From Glaciecola sp047250385 (GTDB taxonomy: Bacteria > Pseudomonadota > Gammaproteobacteria > Enterobacterales > Alteromonadaceae): a DNA stretch of 64,000 bases. Shown here piece by piece: positions 1 to 7,138 of this stretch. How positions within the stretch are numbered: position 1 is the stretch's first letter; each line of letters starts with the position of its first letter. The stretch covers positions 186,001-250,000 of the forward strand of contig NZ_JBLBVM010000055.1 of the NCBI RefSeq assembly GCF_047250385.1, in the 5' to 3' direction. Below the pieces are notes generated by a model that worked only from the letters and a program-made list of their open reading frames with translations, ran no database searches and was not told the DNA's origin. The position numbers and the translations under genes were made by a program.

Positions 1-102
1 TACTTGGCATTGAAACCTTAGAGTCTATGTGATTTTGTCTTAAAGAAAAGTAAGGTTTAAGCTAAAAAGTATCTCTGAGCAACAAAGTGCTAATTGAATT
101 GA

Positions 103-142
103 CCCTCGAATGTTTGACTGAACTTTCGGGGGTTTTTGTTTT
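103..142 (+). terminator. Rho-independent terminator of a gene upstream of the window
   Basis: The arms CCCTCGAA (103-110) and TTCGGGGG (125-132) pair with one G-T wobble and are followed by a T-rich tail at 133-142. The tail is on the + side only, so it ends a rightward transcript that starts before the window. Confidence 0.75.
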
Positions 143-149
143 AACTGTC

Positions 150-713
150 TTAATCAACTAAGCGATAGGTAGAATTTAAACTTGTTCCTTTGCTCGTTAG
201 TCCGCTGGTTCTCTTGTCACTAGCGATAACAGCAATCACATCATCACCATTGCAAACGTTTTGAGTGACAGAAGCACAATCTTTACGTTTGTTAGTACAA
301 AATTGAAAGCGTGTTTGAGTTTCAATTTCTTTATCAGTTATCGATGTTTTAATAGACTCAAAATTCCAACTTTTTACTGCTTTATGAGCTTCTCGTGCAA
401 AACTTTTATGACTTGCTGCTACAACGTTTATGTTGCTGATTTGGTTTTCAGGACTTAACGTATATTTGACGGTCGCACACCCTGATATTTTCCTAGTTGA
501 AGCCTCAGAAGGGTATCTTGCCGTTGATCTGTCGATGCTTTGCCACGTGCTCGCTGAAAGCGAAACGAATTCTCGGGAAGTTTTTATAGGTTTATCGGCA
601 TTTGTGGATGTACTAATAGATTCAGCAGCACTTGATGATTGTATTACCGAGAACTGTGTCACGGTGACTAATGCGGCAATTCCAATTGCTTTGACAAATA
701 AATTGTTTTTCAT
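150..713 (-). CDS. Periplasmic protein with a TonB C-terminal domain
   Basis: This is a 187-residue secreted protein of unknown function. Residues 1-30 form a signal peptide (MKNN start, hydrophobic core, SSAA before the mature part). Roughly residues 60-125 match the TonB C-terminal fold, with the sequence GCATVKYTLSPENQI followed by an A-x-KAVKSWNFE helix and strand. It lacks the N-terminal membrane anchor and proline-rich linker of a true TonB, so it is probably not an energy transducer. The C-terminal tail adds three cysteines (FC, DC, VC), which could form disulphides. An in-frame ATG exists 11 codons upstream, but AAGGA sits 5-6 bases before the 713 start, which decides it. It stands alone and ends just after the + terminator at 103-142. 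Confidence 0.7.
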   Translation of the reverse strand: MKNNLFVKAIGIAALVTVTQFSVIQSSSAAESISTSTNADKPIKTSREFVSLSASTWQSIDRSTARYPSEASTRKISGCATVKYTLSPENQISNINVVAASHKSFAREAHKAVKSWNFESIKTSITDKEIETQTRFQFCTNKRKDCASVTQNVCNGDDVIAVIASDKRTSGLTSKGTSLNSTYRLVD

Positions 714-1040
714 AACACTGTCCTTAGAAGAAACATCACATTCCATTATTGATGTGGCTTAAATATAGAGGTCGAATTTTATACTGTCAACCTCTTTAGT
801 GCCTTATATCTGGTACGACAAGTGCGCTGCATCTCACCTCAGCCAATCCCATCCCAAGCCATTTTCGCTTTGTGTTTAACTAGTTCTATTAGATTGCTAA
901 ACTAAGCAAGTGAGCTAAAAGAGTTTGAGCTTTTTATTCAATAGAAGAGTAACAAGAAACAAATCAAGGTATCTCTCAGTCAAGCGCCATAAGCCAAAAC
1001 GCTAAGAGTGCCGCAACAATTATTAAATTAAGGGAACAAT

Positions 1041-1613
1041 ATGCAAAAAATACTCGCATTTGCCGGCAGTGGTCGCAAACATTCATACAATTTCAGTATC
1101 GCTAAATGTGCTGCACAAGGTGCACAGATTGAGGGAGTAGAAGTGACTGTTATCGATATGTCAGAGTTTGATATGCCCATTTTCAATGAAGATTTAGAAG
1201 CAGAGGTAGGACTGCCAGAAAATGCGAAAAAGTTTAAGCAATTACTCATGTCCCATGACGGATTTCTAATTGGCAATCCGGAATATAACAGCGGCTATAG
1301 TGCGCTAATAAAAAATGCTATTGATTGGGCTTCAAGAATGGAAGAGGGCGAAAAACCGCTACAAGCATTCAAAGGTAAATACGCGGCACTTATTGCAGCT
1401 TCACCAGGGGCTTTAGGCGGAATTAGAGGCTTAGTTCCTTTACGCATGTTATTGGGCAATATTGGAATGAACGTGCTCCCAAATCAGGTAGCAATTGGTG
1501 GCATCGATAAGCTTGTCGATGAGCAACACAATGTTTCTGATGAAAAGACACAAAAGAAACTACATAACTTAGGTCGAAGTCTTGCCGAAGCCGTCTTACA
1601 AGCTGCTAAATAG
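1041..1613 (+). CDS. NADPH-dependent FMN reductase / quinone reductase family protein
   Basis: A 190-residue flavodoxin-like flavoprotein of the FMN_red family (ChrR/YieF/SsuE group), which transfers electrons from NAD(P)H to quinones, flavins or nitro compounds in the cytoplasm. The N-terminal FAGSGRKHSYN is the FMN-phosphate loop. The segment GNPEYNSGYSALIKNAIDW (about residues 78-96) is the family's second flavin-contact motif, followed by SPGALGGIRG. The length fits the family. The ATG follows AAGGGA at a good distance. It is monocistronic, followed by a 147-base gap before prfB. The actual substrate cannot be told from sequence. Confidence 0.85.
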   Translation: MQKILAFAGSGRKHSYNFSIAKCAAQGAQIEGVEVTVIDMSEFDMPIFNEDLEAEVGLPENAKKFKQLLMSHDGFLIGNPEYNSGYSALIKNAIDWASRMEEGEKPLQAFKGKYAALIAASPGALGGIRGLVPLRMLLGNIGMNVLPNQVAIGGIDKLVDEQHNVSDEKTQKKLHNLGRSLAEAVLQAAK

Positions 1614-1724
1614 CCTAATTTAAGAGTTAAACAAGCTTGCTAATAGCTTAGAGAATAAAAATCTATATTTTCTGGCTATTTGCAGGCCTTACCATCTATT
1701 AAAATCATCATAAATTCTGTAATA

Positions 1725-1752
1725 TTCACGCTCTTAAATTTTTACTTATAAT
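1725..1752 (+). promoter_or_regulatory. Possible prfB promoter placing the RNA start at the ATG
   Basis: TTCACG (1725-1730), a 16-base spacer and a perfect TATAAT (1747-1752) make a plausible sigma-70 promoter. Its start point would fall near 1759, only one or two bases before the prfB ATG at 1761, and there is no Shine-Dalgarno sequence there. This is inferred from sequence only. Confidence 0.35.
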
Positions 1753-1760
1753 ATTGGCAT

Positions 1761-2859
1761 ATGTTCGAAATTAATCCCATCCAAACCGCTATTGCAGACG
1801 TTCGTCAAAGAACTGAATCGCTTCGGGGGTACCTTTGACCTCGATGTTAAAACCGAGCGTTTAGAAGAAGTATCGAGAGAGCTTGAAAATCCTGATATTT
1901 GGAATAATCCTGAACAGGCACAAGCTTTAGGCAAAGAAAAAGTGATGTTGGAAGAAATTGTGTTAACTATTCAAAAGTTAACGCAAGGTACAGATGATGT
2001 TGAAGGTTTACTCGAACTAGCGGTCGAGGCTGAAGATGAAGAAACCTTGAATGATGCTCAAGCCGAGTTAGATGAGCTGATTGCTGATCTTGAAAAACTT
2101 GAGTTCAGAAGAATGTTTTCAGGGCCTAATGATGCCAACGACAGCTATATCGATATTCAGTCCGGATCTGGCGGCACTGAAGCGCAAGATTGGGCGAACA
2201 TACTTCTTCGCATGTACTTGCGTTGGGGTGAAGCTCATGGTTTTAAAACAGAGCTAATTGAAGTCTCAGAAGGTGATGTCGCCGGAATTAAGAGTGCGAC
2301 AATTCGTTTTGGTGGTGAGTATGCATTTGGTTGGTTACGAACTGAAACTGGTGTTCATCGTTTAGTTCGAAAATCACCTTTCGATTCTGGAAGTCGCAGA
2401 CATACTTCGTTTGCATCGGCATTTGTATATCCAGAAGTAAGTGATGATATTGAAATAGAGATAAACCCAGCTGACATTCGAATTGATACCTATCGCGCTT
2501 CAGGCGCCGGTGGCCAGCACGTCAACCGAACAGACTCAGCGGTTCGTATAACGCATTTACCCACAAATATTGTGGTGCAATGTCAAAATGATCGTTCGCA
2601 ACACAAAAACAAAGATCAGGCATTTAAGCAATTAAAAGCCAAATTATATGAATACGAATTACAGAAACAGAATGCCGAGAAACAAGCTATGGAAGATGGT
2701 AAATCGGATATAGGTTGGGGAAGTCAAATTCGTTCATACGTGCTAGATGATTCTCGTATTAAAGATTTGCGAACCGGTGTTGAAACACGAAATACACAAG
2801 CCGTTTTAGATGGCGACTTAGATAAATTCATTGAAGCCAGCTTGAAGTCTGGCCTTTAG
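1761..2859 (+). CDS. prfB: Peptide chain release factor 2, made by programmed +1 frameshift
   Basis: RF2 recognises UGA and UAA stops and triggers peptide release. The reading frame opens at ATG 1761 (MFEINPI), runs 25 codons and meets an in-frame TGA at 1836-1838. Skipping T1836 continues as GAC and gives a 365-residue product, the same length as E. coli RF2. The shift site has all known parts: an SD-like CGGGGG, then TAC, then CTT TGA C. The product carries the stop-codon-reading SPF motif (VRKSPFDSG) and the catalytic GGQ motif (GAGGQHVNRTDSAV). A conceptual ORF beginning at 1792 in the second frame is not the real start. No clear ribosome site precedes the ATG. lysS follows after 26 bases, as in E. 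coli. Confidence 0.97.
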
Positions 2860-2885
2860 AAACGAAGCAATATACAGGACTACAC

Positions 2886-4427
2886 ATGAGTGACCATCAG
2901 CAAGACGAAAATAAATTGATTGCAGAGCGTCGTGGTAAGTTAGCGCAAATACGCGAAAACTGCCCTTCAAATGGCTTTCCAAATCAATTCAACCGTGAGC
3001 ATTACGCCCAAGATTTGCAGGCGACTTTTGGTGAAAAAGACAAAGAGACACTCGCGAACGAAGCTAACAAGGTTAGTATTGCCGGTCGAATTATGGCAAA
3101 ACGTGGTCCATTCATGTTGCTTCAGGATATGACAGGACAAATACAGTCATATGCTTCAAAAGATGCACAGAAAGACATTAAAGAAAAATACGGCACACTG
3201 GATATCGGCGATATCATTGGTGTGACAGGTGATCTGCACAAGTCAGGTAAAGGTGACCTATATGTTGATATGGCTGAGTATCAGTTATTAACAAAAGCCT
3301 TGCGCCCTTTACCTGAGAAATTTCATGGTTTAGCGGATCAGGAAACAAAGTATCGCCAGCGTTACGTCGACTTAATCACGAACCCTGACACGCGCAATAC
3401 TTTCAAAATTCGTAGCCAAATTGTGAACGGTATTCGTAGTTTTCTGACTGAGCGTCATTTTATGGAAGTTGAAACTCCAATGTTGCAAGTGATTCCAGGC
3501 GGCGCAACAGCCAAGCCGTTTACAACGCACCACAATGCACTCGATATCGATATGTACTTGCGAATCGCACCGGAGCTTTACTTGAAACGCCTTGTTGTAG
3601 GTGGTTTCGAGCGAGTATTTGAAATTAATCGTAACTTCCGAAATGAAGGTTTGTCGACGCGTCACAACCCTGAATTCACTATGCTAGAGTTTTACCAAGC
3701 TTATGCGGATTATAATGACTTGATGAACCTAACAGAGGAAATGTTGCGTTACTTAGCCAATACGGTAATGGGCACGTCAATTATCACGAATACAGTTAAA
3801 AATGCTGAAGGCGAAGTTGTTGAAACTAAAGAGTACGATTTTGCTAAGCCTTTCCAACGTCTGAGCATGGGCGATGCCGTTCTTAAATACTGGCCTGAAG
3901 CGAACGCAACAGCGATAAATGATCCTGAAAACCATTTACCAGAAATGAAAGCTATGGCAAAACAGCTACATATTAAAGAGCCTGAAGTTGATGGCATATG
4001 GGGAGCGGGCAAGTATCTTTGTGAGATATTCGAAGCGACTGCTGAAGAGCAATTAGATCAACCTACTTTTATCACCCAATATCCTTGGGAAGTGTCGCCT
4101 CTAGCGCGTCGTAATGATAAAAACCCATTCGTGACAGATCGATTCGAGTTTTTCGTAGGTGGCAGAGAGCTAGCTAATGGTTTCTCGGAGCTAAATGATT
4201 CTGAAGACCAAGCAAGTCGCTTCAAGAAGCAAGTCGAAGAAAAAGACGCGGGTGACGATGAAGCAATGCACTTCGATGATGATTACATCACAGCATTGGA
4301 ATACGGTTTACCGCCAACGGCTGGTGAAGGCATTGGTATCGATCGCTTGGTTATGTTGTTTACCGACAGCCCAACGATAAAGGACGTAATTTTATTCCCG
4401 CATATGAAGCCTCAATCACAAGAATAA
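2886..4427 (+). CDS. lysS: Lysyl-tRNA synthetase, class II
   Basis: This 513-residue enzyme charges tRNA-Lys with lysine using ATP. An OB-fold anticodon-binding domain occupies about residues 65-150 (VSIAGRIMAKRGPFMLLQDM). The class II catalytic core follows: motif 1 around FLTERHFMEVETPMLQ, motif 2 FRNEGLSTRHNPEFTMLEFY, and motif 3 GEGIGIDRLVMLF near the C-terminus. The length is slightly above the 505 residues of E. coli LysS. It is co-transcribed with prfB and ends before a strong terminator at 4528-4560. Lysyl-tRNA synthetase assignment is secure; whether other lysyl-tRNA ligases exist in the genome cannot be seen here. Confidence 0.97.
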   Translation: MSDHQQDENKLIAERRGKLAQIRENCPSNGFPNQFNREHYAQDLQATFGEKDKETLANEANKVSIAGRIMAKRGPFMLLQDMTGQIQSYASKDAQKDIKEKYGTLDIGDIIGVTGDLHKSGKGDLYVDMAEYQLLTKALRPLPEKFHGLADQETKYRQRYVDLITNPDTRNTFKIRSQIVNGIRSFLTERHFMEVETPMLQVIPGGATAKPFTTHHNALDIDMYLRIAPELYLKRLVVGGFERVFEINRNFRNEGLSTRHNPEFTMLEFYQAYADYNDLMNLTEEMLRYLANTVMGTSIITNTVKNAEGEVVETKEYDFAKPFQRLSMGDAVLKYWPEANATAINDPENHLPEMKAMAKQLHIKEPEVDGIWGAGKYLCEIFEATAEEQLDQPTFITQYPWEVSPLARRNDKNPFVTDRFEFFVGGRELANGFSELNDSEDQASRFKKQVEEKDAGDDEAMHFDDDYITALEYGLPPTAGEGIGIDRLVMLFTDSPTIKDVILFPHMKPQSQE

Positions 4428-4527
4428 GTGCAAGAGCAAATACGAGGGTAGAAGTAAAAGCGCAATTAAAATACCAATTGAAAGAGCCATCACGAAGCTC
4501 ACTAAAGAAAATTGGTAGTTAAATTAG

Positions 4528-4560
4528 AAAGCCCGATATTGAATTATATCGGGCTTTTTT
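4528..4560 (+). terminator. Terminator of prfB-lysS
   Basis: The arms AAAGCCCGATAT (4528-4539) and ATATCGGGCTTT close a short loop and run into six T residues. The A-rich 5' side means it may also work leftward for the convergent panE-like gene. Confidence 0.85.
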
Positions 4561-4640
4561 GTGATTATTGAGTTTGCCGTTTCTGTCGCATTGAAGGCTG
4601 TGTTGCAGTTATTTATTCTTTCTAAAGACTTAAGTCGTAA

Positions 4641-5615
4641 TTATTTTGCAGTACTTATTTGAGTATAAAGTTGACGAATAAAGTCCATTTTCATACCCGT
4701 TTCTTCTCCTTTCTGAAGTAAAAAACCCAGTATTCCTTCAACTTCGGTTTCGCGACCATGATGGAAATCTTGATGCATGGACGAGTAGTTTAATTTAGTG
4801 AGTTGTATCACATTATCTATATGTGCTGATAAGGCATGATTATCTATCGGTAAGTTCATAAATTCGTAAAGATCGAATACTTCGTCTTTTACTTTTTTGA
4901 CCTCTTCAGGGTAATTTTCTAATTCACCGTTTTTGCAGTTTTTCAACGCAGTTAGTGGGTTTATCACGGCATTTACTGCTAGTTTTTGATAAAGAGCGAA
5001 AACAATGTCCTCGCGCCAGTGAAAGTTAGGGTGTAGTTTTTTCACATAGTCTATATTCAAATCGGGTGTTATTAGATGTGCTTCATCGGTATTTGCAAAG
5101 CCCATTTCAAGTTGACCGATTGCAGTTTGAACAAACGAATTTGCTGATGTTTTATAAACACCATCAGTCGTTGTTGCTGCAAGCAAAAAGTTGTTCGGTA
5201 GGTACTTTTCTGCTAATTCAATGCCGCCCATACCATTATGCAAGAGCATTACGCTTGTGTGATTCGGTAAAATAGGAGCAATCGTTTTCATGACACTTTC
5301 TAGCTGATAGTGTTTAACCGGTATGACGATGAGATCTAATTTTGAAAGCGTGTTTTCATTGATGAAACATTGTTTACACTTTAAGGTTTGTGTTTCACCA
5401 TTTTCCGTATGTATGGTAAGTGTTTGAGAGGGATCGTAGTGATCTCTAATCAGCAGTTCAGTTTCAATATTTTCGGCGTTTTGTATACTTTTCACATTCT
5501 GTATGCCTTGCACATTCTGCATACCTTGCACATTTTGAAGATGATAGGCTAAGTTAACGCCAATAGCCCCTCTACCAATTATGCCTATGCGTTTTATCAC
5601 GTTGCAGTCGGCCAT
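4641..5615 (-). CDS. panE: 2-dehydropantoate 2-reductase (ketopantoate reductase) with a repeat insertion
   Basis: PanE/ApbA enzymes reduce ketopantoate to pantoate with NADPH in coenzyme A synthesis. From the ATG at 5615 the protein has 324 residues. It shows the Rossmann motif IGRGAIGVNLAYHL, the NGMG motif (HNGMGGIE), the catalytic lysine region KLAVNAVINPLTAL and the C-terminal RETEVEGILGFLL glutamate. A longer reading to 5693 would overlap the upstream gene by almost 100 bases and precede the Rossmann strand by a non-family extension, so 5615 is preferred; it still overlaps that gene by 19 bases. Residues 27-50, between the first helix and second strand of the nucleotide-binding fold, are four copies of a QNVxxI/M hexapeptide, which is not normal for the family. 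Function is probable, not proven. Confidence 0.8.
   Translation of the reverse strand: MADCNVIKRIGIIGRGAIGVNLAYHLQNVQGMQNVQGIQNVKSIQNAENIETELLIRDHYDPSQTLTIHTENGETQTLKCKQCFINENTLSKLDLIVIPVKHYQLESVMKTIAPILPNHTSVMLLHNGMGGIELAEKYLPNNFLLAATTTDGVYKTSANSFVQTAIGQLEMGFANTDEAHLITPDLNIDYVKKLHPNFHWREDIVFALYQKLAVNAVINPLTALKNCKNGELENYPEEVKKVKDEVFDLYEFMNLPIDNHALSAHIDNVIQLTKLNYSSMHQDFHHGRETEVEGILGFLLQKGEETGMKMDFIRQLYTQISTAK
5466..5537 (-). repeat. Four 18-bp tandem repeats inside panE
   Basis: The units encode QNVQGM, QNVQGI, QNVKSI and QNAENI in succession. They keep the reading frame and sit on a surface turn of the Rossmann domain. Confidence 0.85.
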
Positions 5616-6328
5616 TGCATTAACCAAGGGAGTGGTTGTTTTGCGAGAAATGCATGGATATGACCAATGAGTGCACCACTTTTTGGTAAACATGATATCT
5701 CAAAAGGCTCATTCTGGTAATGAAACTTCATGGCATAGCTATGTAGATACATGCGATCTGATTCACTACCTTTATAGCGCTTATCGCCGACGATGGGTGA
5801 GCCAAGAGATCTCAGTGCGACTCTGATTTGATGTGTTTTTCCCGTTAGTGGTTTAAGCAAACATATGCGCATAGCTGGTGGAAGCAAATGCTTATCGCGA
5901 CTGTTATCATTGCTTATAGAAGTAGCGTTTTTAGCGCTTTCAACTTGCAACGAGAAACTGAAGAATTGCGTAATCGCTGGGTTTTCTTGACCTGTCGTTA
6001 ATTTCCAATCGCCATTTCGTACTTTTTTCATATCTCCCTTGATCATGCCTTGTTTCTTTTTAGGTTTATGATCAATTAAAGCAATATAGTATTTTTGAAT
6101 CGTTTTCGCTGCAAACTGTTGTGATAAGTTGGAAGCAGCTTGTTGGTTTTTTGCTAAAAGTAGACAGCCGGATGTATCAGTGTCAAGTCTATGAATTAAC
6201 CAAAGTTTTTCGCAATTAAACTGAGATTCAGCAATCGGTATAATCGCCTTTTCAGAATCATGCATAGGCATTCCGATAGGCTTGTTTACCACCATAAAGT
6301 TTTGGTTTTCCATCACAAGTTCAAGCAT
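5597..6328 (-). CDS. RluA-family RNA pseudouridine synthase
   Basis: This 243-residue enzyme isomerises a uridine in rRNA or tRNA to pseudouridine. It carries VVNKPIGMPMHDSE near the N-terminus, the catalytic aspartate motif HRLDTDTSGCLLLAKN at about residues 46-61, and LLKPLTGKTHQIRVALRSLG with GDKRYKG in the C-terminal half, all typical of RluA/RluC/RluD catalytic domains. There is no S4 domain. The RNA target cannot be assigned; the compact size fits the RluA-like proteins of marine gammaproteobacteria. It lies eight bases after the HPt gene and overlaps panE by 19 bases, so the three leftward genes probably share one transcript. Confidence 0.87.
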   Translation of the reverse strand: MLELVMENQNFMVVNKPIGMPMHDSEKAIIPIAESQFNCEKLWLIHRLDTDTSGCLLLAKNQQAASNLSQQFAAKTIQKYYIALIDHKPKKKQGMIKGDMKKVRNGDWKLTTGQENPAITQFFSFSLQVESAKNATSISNDNSRDKHLLPPAMRICLLKPLTGKTHQIRVALRSLGSPIVGDKRYKGSESDRMYLHSYAMKFHYQNEPFEISCLPKSGALIGHIHAFLAKQPLPWLMQWPTAT

Positions 6329-6336
6329 CAGTGTGC

Positions 6337-6903
6337 TTAATTAGGTATCTTCTTAAGGACGTCAATTGCTTTGGGGTATTGCAGCTCTTCTATTAGTTGA
6401 ATTAAATCAAGGGCAGCTGCTTCTTCAATACCCAAGCCTGCAATTAAGTTTGTTAAAGTTTCATCGTCAATGAACTCGTTTTTATCTAAACGATTAATTA
6501 GTTCAGTTTTGCTCTGCTCACGAGAGTGAGTGGATTCTGATAAATTTGCTTGGCTAGTATCTTTCAAATCTTTATTGCGTATTTCAGTGCAAGTATCCGT
6601 AACTAAACGACTAAACTCATCTGCGATGGTTTGATTAGTTTCGCTAACTCTTAACAAGGCATCAAAACGAGTTGAGCAATCGTACAGTGCTTGAAGCCCT
6701 AAATTGCCTGATATGCCCTTTACAGTATGCACCTTCATTTTCGCATTATGGAAATCATTATCTTCGATTAATGCCATTACTTCGTTCGAAACATCAGCGA
6801 ATTCCGAAACAAATCTACCCAGCATTTTACTCAAAAGTGCCTCGTTGCCGCCTAGCTGATTTAGCGCGAAGTCATAATTAAGAATGGGCAAATTAGTTGA
6901 CAT
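6337..6903 (-). CDS. Histidine-phosphotransfer (HPt) domain protein
   Basis: A 188-residue cytoplasmic protein whose first 110 residues form an HPt helical bundle. His59 in VHTVKGISGNLG is the expected phospho-accepting residue in the family motif HxxKG. HPt proteins relay phosphate between hybrid sensor kinases and response regulators. The region after residue 120 is low complexity and then helical, and matches no domain I recognise. No kinase or regulator gene is adjacent, so its partners lie elsewhere. It is the first gene of a leftward group with the pseudouridine synthase and panE; the grouping looks positional rather than functional. Confidence 0.85.
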   Translation of the reverse strand: MSTNLPILNYDFALNQLGGNEALLSKMLGRFVSEFADVSNEVMALIEDNDFHNAKMKVHTVKGISGNLGLQALYDCSTRFDALLRVSETNQTIADEFSRLVTDTCTEIRNKDLKDTSQANLSESTHSREQSKTELINRLDKNEFIDDETLTNLIAGLGIEEAAALDLIQLIEELQYPKAIDVLKKIPN

Positions 6904-7091
6904 ATTTAGGTCCAGTATTTAGTGAATGGCTATACATGATGCAATGAGGTAATGCATAATACGATATTGTGTTGGTTTTTATAAACCTACATACAATATA
7001 TTGCTTATACAACAAAAATACTAGTCTACATTGAGGCCAATTATTGCCCTAATATTCACTGAGCTTGAATTAAGCAGACTAGCATTACCAA

Positions 7092-7108
7092 GGTGTAAGG
7101 ATTACACC
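7092..7108. promoter_or_regulatory. Palindrome in the leader of the M16 peptidase gene
   Basis: The perfect arms GGTGTAA and TTACACC are separated by GGA, 31 bases before the ATG at 7139. It could be an operator or a small RNA hairpin; I do not recognise the factor. Confidence 0.4.
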
Positions 7109-7138
7109 GACTAAAACAATAATTTAAATAGGCGAAAC

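Noticed and set aside
1792..2859. RF2 starting at 1792
   Set aside because: This is the second frame of a shifted gene; the real start is ATG 1761.
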